64,000 bases of DNA, taken from positions 35,427,593 to 35,491,592 of the forward strand of contig NC_079496.1 of NCBI RefSeq assembly GCF_030052815.1, given 5' to 3'. Both the position numbers and the translations under genes were made by a program. Of this stretch, positions 57,639 to 64,000 are shown in pieces. A model generated the notes under the pieces. It was not told the DNA's origin. It ran no database searches and saw only the letters and a program-made list of their open reading frames with translations. The stretch's first letter is position 1. Every line of letters begins with the position of its first letter. This stretch comes from Hevea brasiliensis (taxonomy: Eukaryota > Streptophyta > Magnoliopsida > Malpighiales > Euphorbiaceae).

Positions 57639-57916
57639 AAGGTCCCTTAGGCAAATCCCACATTGGCAAAGCATGGAGATGGTATTGGGTTCAAAAAGTA
57701 ATGATATATAAAATGTGGGAACTAATCACTAGAGGCGCCTTTTGGTGGAATGGCATGGAGAGTTAAAAGAACTCCAGGGTTAAGCATGCTCACTTGAGAG
57801 AAATCCTAGGATGGGTGACCTCCTGGGAAGTTCTCCATTCCCACCTATGGGACAAAACCGTGAGGCTTATGGCCAAAGCAGACAATTCCTCTAGTGGTTA
57901 GAGCCCGATCGTTACA
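57639..57916 (+). repeat. Cassandra 5' LTR
   Basis: AAGGTCCCTTAGGC to GATCGTTACA. It differs from the 3' LTR at roughly fifteen sites by eye. Confidence 0.88.
57768..57835 (+). other. 5S rRNA-derived segment, Cassandra 5' LTR
   Basis: AGAACTCCAGGGTTAAGCAT through CCTAGGATGGGTGACCTCCT and GGGAAGTTCTC match the plant 5S gene from about base 40 to 105, including box A (AGTTAAGC-like), the intermediate element and box C. It is not a functional 5S gene: the 5' and 3' ends are not 5S. Confidence 0.9.
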
Positions 57917-58002
57917 ATTAGTATTAGAGCCGCTCGTGTGTCCTCTTGAGCGATAATGGGGCAAACCTCAGCGAGGACACTAAGCCCCGAAAGGGGGGGA
58001 GA

Positions 58003-58280
58003 AAGGTCCCTTAGGCAAATCCCACATCGGAAAAGCACGGAGATGGTCTTGGGTTCAAAACATAATGATATATAAAATGGGGGAACTAATCACTAGAGGC
58101 GCCTCTTGGTGGAATGGCTTAGATAGTTGGAAGAACTCCAGGGTTAAGCGTGCTCACTTGAGAGAAATCCTAGGATGGGTGACCTCCTGGGAAGTTCTCC
58201 ATTCCCACCTATGGGATAAAACCGTGAGGCTTATGGCCAAAGTAGACAATTCCTCTAGTGGTTGAAGCCCGATCGTTACA
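58003..58280 (+). repeat. Cassandra 3' LTR
   Basis: Same ends and length as the 5' LTR; GTTACA end at 58275-58280 is where A3's lost 5' LTR end would coincide. Confidence 0.88.
58132..58199 (+). other. 5S rRNA-derived segment, Cassandra 3' LTR
   Basis: As at 57768; here GGTTAAGCGTGCT is closer to canonical plant 5S box A. Confidence 0.9.
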
Positions 58281-58682
58281 ATTCAGATCACCTTTGCTTA
58301 TCATGATCTTCCGGCTGAGGGAAGGAACCATAATAAACCTTTATTTGTGACTGCTGAAGTTAGAGGGTGGAAAGTAACTTGTGTAATGATAGATGATGGT
58401 TCATCCATTAATGTATGCCCTCTTAAATTTCTGTCTAGGCTAGAAGTTCCTATATGTGAGCTAACTGATTCTGATATGGTTATTAGAGCCTACAATAATT
58501 CAAAAAAGAATGTGATAAAAGTCTTCAAGACCATGGTTAAGGTTGGCCCAGTTGAGATGGAAGTTAAATTTATCGTGTTGGACATCCCCATGATGTTCTC
58601 CTTACTGTTGGGGAGGATTTGGTTTCACCCTTTAGGCAGAGTTCCCTCTACACTTCACCAAAAAATCAAGATCCTTTACTAG
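58281..58682 (+). pseudogene. D protease region
   Basis: Frame reads QITFAYHDLPAEGRNHNKPL, then EVRGWKVTCVMIDDGSSINV. The D-D-G-S-S is the Tat form of the aspartic protease motif (usual VDNGSS.N). It continues CPLKFLSRLEVPI and MEVKFIVLDIPMMFSLLLGR (usual ..FFVLDI...YNLLLGR.W), ending at a TAG at 58680. The segment is open for 111 codons from 58347, among the best preserved parts of D. It would cut the gag-pol polyprotein. Confidence 0.82.
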
Positions 58683-59192
58683 GATGGTGTAATCACCATT
58701 AATGCAAAAAAGGATGGAGAAGTAGCTGCACTATAAGTGGATGGTTCAGCTCCACCCCTATCAAGTTTTTAGGTTGCTGGGATCTATACAGACTTGATGG
58801 ACCCTAACGTGGCTATCATGATGAAGGGGATGAAGTTATTTCCTGGCATGGGCCTAGGAAAATGTAGAGATAACCTCATAACTTTTCCTGAGATCAAGGG
58901 GCAAATTATAAGGTATGGGCTTGGCTACGAGCCAATTGAAGATGAGAAAGAGCCAAAGCCCATAAAGTTTGTGAAGGAAGGGTCAATCACCTAGACTGAC
59001 AATCAAGAGCTGCCACGTGTGGAAGAGCTAAGACAGAAAGTTAGCACCATTGATTTGAAGACTGTATGGAAGCCAACCACTTAGACCTATACCCCTAAGT
59101 TTTAGTCTGTCTTTTGTAATGGTCCTGATAATGATATTGATGTTTTTATTACTAATGTACTTGATGCTGATTTTGAGGCAAAGATTAATAAT
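58683..59192 (+). pseudogene. D pol linker with G-patch-like segment
   Basis: Open at 58794-58994: VAIMMKGMKLFPGMGLGKCR, then EIKGQIIRYGLGYEPI. The MMK.M...PGMGLGK phrase is the G-patch-like block found between protease and RT in Tat/Ogre elements. The following 200 bp have stops and a fragment DNDIDVFITNVLDADFEAKI. Confidence 0.7.
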
Positions 59193-59896
59193 ATGATCAG
59201 TCCTTTTGCTTACTTGTTTGATGTTTATCATAATTGGCATACCCATGGCATTTATAACTATTTAAAATCTATTTTTGTTAATGCATTAAAGTTAATATCT
59301 ATTAATTTGGGTACACAAGAAAACCATAAAGAAATAAAGTTAACCGAAGATCTAACTCAAGAAGAAAGAAATAGATTTATAACCTTTTTAACAAAGTACC
59401 AAAAAGTGTTTTCCTGATCTTATAAGGATATGCCTAGGATTAACCAAGACATAGTGCAACATAAGATCCCAATAAACCCAAGCATGAGGCCAATAAAGCA
59501 AACGAAACGTCAGCTTAGAGCTGAATGGGAAGAAAAAATAGCTCAAGAAGTAAAGAAACTCATCGAGGCTAATTTCATCGAAGTAGTCAAATATCCAGAG
59601 TGGTTAGCTAATATGATGCTAGTTTTCAAGAAAGATTGATAGGTTAGAATGTTTGTGGATTATCGAGATTTGAATAAGGCTGCCCTGAAAGATGATTTTC
59701 CATTACCCCATATTTATGAGCTTATTGATAAAGCTGCTTTGTGTGGCCATGTATTCCTTCATGGATGGTTTTTTAGGATATAATCAGATTCTCATGGATT
59801 TGATAAACAAAACAAAGACAGCCTTTATCACATAATGGAGAATATACTGCTACAAGGTCATGCCATTTGGATTAAAGAATGCTAGAGTAACTTATC
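59193..59896 (+). pseudogene. D reverse transcriptase, first half, cut by solo LTR C2
   Basis: ENHKEIKLTEDLTQEERNRF and LLTKYQKVFS-like precede the RT; then DIVQHKIPINPSMRPIKQTK, LIEANFIEVVKYPEWLANMM (usual ..I.EV.YP.WLAN.V.V.KK), MFVDYRDLNKAALKDDFPLP, and after a frame change FITXWRIYCYKVMPFGLKNA. The reading breaks at 59896 in ARVTY and resumes at 62976 as QRMA. Stops at about 59416, 59637 and near 59790. Confidence 0.85.
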
Positions 59897-62800
59897 TGTA
59901 ATGCCCTCACTTTAGGTAGTTTCGTATATTCTACTATTTCGGTGACTAACGTCTGTTTAGACAGCTGGAATGTCTGGAACTACTCTTAAATTAAAGTAAG
60001 GAGTCATAATTTAATTTAATTTAATAAAGATAAAGTAAGGTTGAAGGAAAATAAAAGAAATGGACTAGAAATCAGTTAAATGTGCACAAGTCCCGGTGAT
60101 AAGTAACTCCCCTAAGAAGTGGCTAAAAATCAGTATTTTGAGTCTATTTACTACTTCAATTCGTGTAGGACCTTGTAAAACTCTTAATTAAGACTTAATT
60201 AAGGTATAATTATAAATTAATAAGTCAAAGAAATGAAAAGAAGCCCAAAGAAATGAAAAGAAGCAATTAAATTAAGTTAAGATAGGAAAAAGGATATATG
60301 TGGCATAATTAAGAAAGATTTAGGTAACTTTTAAAATTATAAATTGGTCATGTGATTTGCACATGACCATGGTAGCCATAAAACCCCTCATAACCCATAT
60401 TAGATGAAGAAAACAAAGAAAAGAAAAGGAGAAGAAAAGGGTGGCCAAATAAGGAGGAAGAGAGGGAGGAAAAAGAGACACCATCTTTCAACTTGATTTT
60501 CTACTCAAATCAAGGTAAAAAGACTCATTAACACTTCTAAACACTTCATTTCTACTTTTCTTTAGTTAATTTCATGAATTGGAAGAAAGAGAAATTAGGG
60601 TTCATGTGAGTTGATTATGGAAGTTGATGGAATTTAAGAATTCATGAATTTAATTTGTCTTAAATTGGTTTAATTGGATTTTTAACATGATTTTAACATT
60701 CTAAACACAAAACTAACAAGAAAATTTGCATGAATAAAAAAAATCAACCTAGGGTTCTTATAAGCACTATTCGGCCACCTTGGGAAAAATTAGGGGAAAT
60801 TATTTTCAAGTCCAATTAACTAGTTAATGAAGCTAATTAAGCTTCTAAACATGAAATCTAGCATTAGAACAATTTGTTTGATGTTGAAATGAATTTTTCA
60901 TAACTTAAAGAATGTGGAATGTGATGAAAAATGTCATTTATGACAGTCACTTTGATGAATTTATTTGGAATTGGATGGATGTGTGTTGGATCATTTTATA
61001 TGAAATGATGTTGTTTGGTATGCAAATTTGGTGAACTAACTATTGATGGTTATGATTTTTGAAATTGTGAAAAAAAAATATATGTAAGTTGGACCTATGC
61101 TGGAAATTTAGGACAGTAGTGATTCATAGGCCTATAATTTGCATTCTATATGTCCAAATGACATGAAATTTATGGCAAATGAAAGTTAAGACATAAGGCT
61201 AAAACTTTTATGAATGAATGCTATCCAAAAATTTTGTGTAAGTGACCTTAAAATTAGCTAGAATATAGGACACAGAATCTGAAACCCAGTAGGAGTGCAT
61301 TTTAGACTATCCAGAGTAAAATGAGTATAACTACCCTAGGAAACTCCAAATAAGGTGATTCTTATTTTGTTGGAAAGTTAAGATCTAAAGGAACAACTTT
61401 CTCGAAGAATGAATTGGCAAAATCTAATTGCAACCTATTCAAATCCGAACTCTAAAATTTGTCCAGAACCTGCCCTGTAACTGGTGAAGTTGAAATTTTG
61501 CTTAAGGATAGCCATTGATTAATTGACCTCAACTTTTGATCTTTGAATCCAAATTAAGTGATTCAAAAATTATATTAAAGTTAAGATATAGATTTAAAAA
61601 TCTCATGGAGAAAGTTGAATTCAATTCCTACAATTACTAGATTAAAATGCTTGAGCAAAGTAATGTATAAAATCTTATTTTTGTTGGAATTTGACAATGG
61701 TTATCATATGTGTAAATTTTGAATAAATATATGAAATTTAAATGCATATGATATGTAAATATGGTAATGGAAAAAGTTTATGTTTATACAAGTATTGTTG
61801 ATTACATCATGTGAAAATAAAAATGATAATTACCTTATTAAGCCCAGGTAAACCAAACAGTAAATTATAGGTTTGGATAGATTGGCATGCTAATAGGGGA
61901 CATTATAAGTAGTACTTGATTAATTGTGTTAATGGATTGATGAATGACTATTAGAGTGTTAGTGATCCTTTATCCATGGCTTTTAGGGCTGGATTTTATT
62001 ATGGTATATGTTGACAGTTATATGAAGCACCAAGTGCCCATTGTTAAACTTGTCAAAGACACCGAATGTTCAATACCAGGAGTCCCATATCCAGTCCATA
62101 TAGTTCTGTCATAGGCTACTGTGGGCACATAACAAATCTTAAAATGTGATTTAATTAAGAAAATACGCACAAATATAATGAGAATTATGTTAAACCTTGA
62201 AATTTTAAAGATTTCATATAATCATTGTATCATTTAATTGATTCAATATGTTTGTATTTGCAAATGGTCATAGATTTGATGTTTTGAGTTTTTTTTTTTT
62301 GAACATTATTTTTTAAATCTCTTACAGTATGTATGCAAGTTTTGCTTTTATTTTTTTTTTTTAAATTAAGAGTGCACCACTAAGCTGTAAAGCTTAGTAA
62401 GTAGGTTTTTCCTCGCGTAGGTGCAGAAGGTAAGGAATAGATAGTCAGACAGGAGAGGAGAGAGTGGATCTGCAAGAAAGTCTGAAGTTACCTCATACTT
62501 GGACTTTGTGGTAGATGTACTACCAACATTAGATGCATTTTGTCACTCATTTTTGTATGCCCATTTGTCATGTATATAAAAACACATAAAGTAATTTATT
62601 TTGGATGACTGTAAATTTAAGTATAAACATATTTTGTTACATTTACAGGTTTATAAACTTATATATTTAACCAAAGGATGTCTGAATATATATTATGTTA
62701 ATATTTGCATATAATGAAAGAATAAAGTTGAACACAAATATGATGAGAATTGATTGTCAATATTATTGCAATTGGAAATTATAAATATTGTTATTAACAG

Positions 62801-62975
62801 GTGGAAGTTAAATTTTTAGGGGAAACTCTTGCAATTTTTCCATTTGAAATTTCTTAAAAATAAAAAGTAAACATTAAAAAAGAAAAATGTTCTAAGACAA
62901 GCTTGGGTGCTTCGTGCACAGAATGTGGCATTCATTTGCTCGATTTCACTATAGATCACGTAGGGGGTTGTTACA
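59897..62975 (+). repeat. Solo LTR C2 (3.1 kb)
   Basis: TGTAATGCCCTCACTTTAGG to GGGGGTTGTTACA, flanked by TTATC at 59892-59896 and 62976-62980, a perfect duplication; joining the flanks restores the D RT frame. The first part is clearly homologous to C1; the last few hundred bp are not obviously so. It holds a perfect stem-loop at 62380-62397 and the shared module near 61150-61200. No gene. Confidence 0.88.
62380..62397 (+). other. Conserved LTR stem-loop, C2 copy
   Basis: CTAAGC-TGTAAA-GCTTAG, extendable to a 7-bp stem (ACTAAGC/GCTTAGT). Preceded by GTGCACC, as in the A LTRs on their sense strand; about 580 nt before the LTR end. Confidence 0.65.
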
Positions 62976-62980
62976 TTATC

Positions 62981-63276
62981 AGAGAATGGCCATTATGCTC
63001 TTCCATGACATGATGCATAAGGAAGTAGAGGTATATATGGATGACATGGTAGTAAAATCCCTAACTAGAGAAGGGCACATTAAGGGATTAGAGAAGTTCT
63101 TCCAAAGGATCATCAAGTACAAGCTAAAACTTAATCCTAGCAATTGTGTTTTTAGGGTTAGCTTCAGAAAACTATTGGGGCATGTCATTAGTAAGAAGGG
63201 GATTGAGATAGATCTAGGAAAACTAAAAGCCATTCAAAAAATGCCAGCTCCAAAGACCAAAAAAAAAAGAAGTTAG
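62981..63276 (+). pseudogene. D reverse transcriptase, second half
   Basis: QRMAIMLFHDMMHKEVEVYM, then the catalytic YMDDMVVKS, with both Asp kept. Then FFQRIIKYKLKLNPSNCVFR and LLGHVISKKGIEID, KLKAIQKMPAPKT are the RT thumb and connection of Tat elements. A run of A/G at 63259-63271 causes a frameshift after PKTKKK. Confidence 0.87.
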
Positions 63277-63684
63277 AGAATTCCTAGGGAAACTACAATA
63301 CATCAGCAAGTTAATAGCTAGGCTCACAACTACCTATAAACCAATTTTCAAGTTAATAAGAAAGAATCAACTAGTAGTATGGAATTAGTAGTGTCAAAAG
63401 CCATTTGATAAGATAAAGCAATATCTGAGCAATTCGCTAATTTTGTTACCACCCATTCTTGGGATTCCTTTAATCCTTTACTTATCAGTAGAAAACGTAG
63501 CCTTGGGGGCAATATTGGCACATGAGGTTGAAAGTATAGAAAGAGCTATTTACTATATCAGTAAGAAACTTCTTACCTATGAAAAAAATTATTCGTTGGT
63601 AGAAAACACTTGTCTAGCCATTGTATGGGCAACCAAGAAACTAAGGCACTATTTTCAATCTCAACAAGTTGTTGTAGTTTTCTG
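63277..63684 (+). pseudogene. D RNase H
   Basis: EFLGKLQYISKLIARLTTTY and PIFKLIRKNQLVVW lead into LPPILGIPLILYLSVENVAL, GAILAHEVESIERAIYYISK and YSLVENTCLAIVWATKKLRH. These are the first RNase H blocks of Tat/Ogre pol. The usual catalytic Asp near LYLSV.. is not evident (Ser or Val there). A stop at 63683 ends the frame. Confidence 0.82.
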
Positions 63685-63685
63685 A

Positions 63686-64000
63686 ATGGATCCTTTGAAG
63701 TACTTGTTTGAAGTACCAGCCTTAGTGGGAAAGATGGCTAAATGGTTGATCCTATTATCAGGGTTTGATATTGTGTATGAGACCCAAAAGACCATAAAAG
63801 GACATGTGGTAGCAGAATTTCTTTCTGAAAATCTGATTGATGAAAACGAAGATGTTGAAGTAACTTTCCTAGATGAGAATCTCAAACTAGTATGGAAGAT
63901 GTATTTTAATGGTGCTACAAATAAGATCAGAGTCAATATAGGGTTAGTTTTAGAAGCACTAAATAGAGAGTAGTTAGTAAGGTCAAAAAGGTTATGCTTT
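63686..64000 (+). pseudogene. D connector and start of the second (aRNH-type) RNase H
   Basis: Open frame 63686-63973: DPLKYLFEVPALVGKMAKWL, LSGFDIVYETQKTIKGHVVA, EFLSENLIDENEDVEV, then LVWKMYFNGATNKIRVNIGL. The last phrase is the start of the archaeal-type second RNase H that defines the Tat clade (usual W.M.FDGA.N..G.G.G..L); its first Asp is Asn here. The element continues beyond the window. Confidence 0.78.

Larger units (their letters stand above)
57639..58280 (+). mobile_element. Cassandra TRIM retrotransposon (642 bp)
   Basis: Two 278-bp LTRs (57639-57916 and 58003-58280) flank an 86-bp internal region with a primer site TAGTATTAGAGCC (57919-57931, initiator-Met type with two changes) and a polypurine tract GAAAGGGGGGGAGA (about 57988-58002). 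Each LTR carries a 5S rRNA-derived segment, the defining mark of Cassandra. It codes for nothing. Flanks ATTTA (57634-57638) and ATTCA (58281-58285) match at 4 of 5, but the right flank is D sequence, not A3 sequence. Edges uncertain by about 2 bp. Confidence 0.9.
9396..64000 (+). mobile_element. Element D: Tat/Ogre-like gypsy element, host of most later insertions
   Basis: D starts with TGTAGACCC at 9396 inside the copia (possible target duplication GAATT at 9391-9395) and runs past the window end. Its own sequence is 9396-9743, 39360-48324 less the MITE and C1, and 58276-64000 less C2. The Tat/Ogre call rests on a primer site like TGGCGACTCCACTGGGGA, the gag type, a G-patch-like segment after protease, and a second RNase H after the first. 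The frames hold many stops and shifts. It houses A (with E inside), a MITE, solo LTRs C1 and C2, A3 (with B inside) and Cassandra. Confidence 0.8.

Noticed and set aside
57768..57835. Functional 5S rRNA gene
   Set aside because: Only the internal part of 5S is present, flanked by Cassandra LTR sequence, and duplicated in the second LTR.

Overview
This window is eukaryotic plant DNA, almost certainly from a dicot: it is AT-rich and built almost entirely of nested LTR retrotransposons with plant-type primer sites, plant Ty3/gypsy and Ty1/copia lineages, and a Cassandra element carrying 5S rDNA. I found no host protein gene, tRNA gene or CRISPR array. Nearly every ORF is a fragment of a decayed retrotransposon. 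The species cannot be named from the sequence.

Layout, outermost to innermost. (1) A plus-strand copia element starts at 689 (LTR 689-2784, tRNA-iMet primer site) and runs to 9395. A truncated gypsy LTR (B', 5549-8545) interrupts it. (2) At 9396 the copia is entered by D, a plus-strand Tat/Ogre-like gypsy element that runs off the right edge; its 5' LTR is 9396-9743 plus 39360-41781. (3) That LTR is split by A, a minus-strand Del/Tekay-type chromovirus (9744-39359; LTRs of 3.5 kb; chromodomain). (4) A is split by E (17044-34741, perfect CAGAC target duplication), a pol-deleted Tat-like element with 6 kb LTRs. Each E LTR carries an antisense gene of the 'gypsy-type transposase' family with its own TATA box.

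Right of 41782, D's gag-pol can be followed through further insertions: a Mutator-like MITE (42531-42833), solo LTR C1 (44085-47028, TSD CTGGT), a truncated second A-family element (A3, 48325-57638) that itself holds solo LTR B (52208-56740, TSD CCACA), an intact-looking Cassandra TRIM (57639-58280), and solo LTR C2 (59897-62975, TSD TTATC). D's gag, protease, G-patch-like segment, RT (YMDD kept), RNase H and the start of a second RNase H can be read on either side.

The most interesting signals are: the antisense gene inside both E LTRs; a small stem-loop with compensatory base changes at nearly the same place in several otherwise divergent gypsy LTR families, always on the element's sense strand; and the A3/Cassandra junction, best explained by a deletion at a shared GTTACA. 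Catalytic residues of A and of the copia are lost repeatedly, often by G-to-A change.
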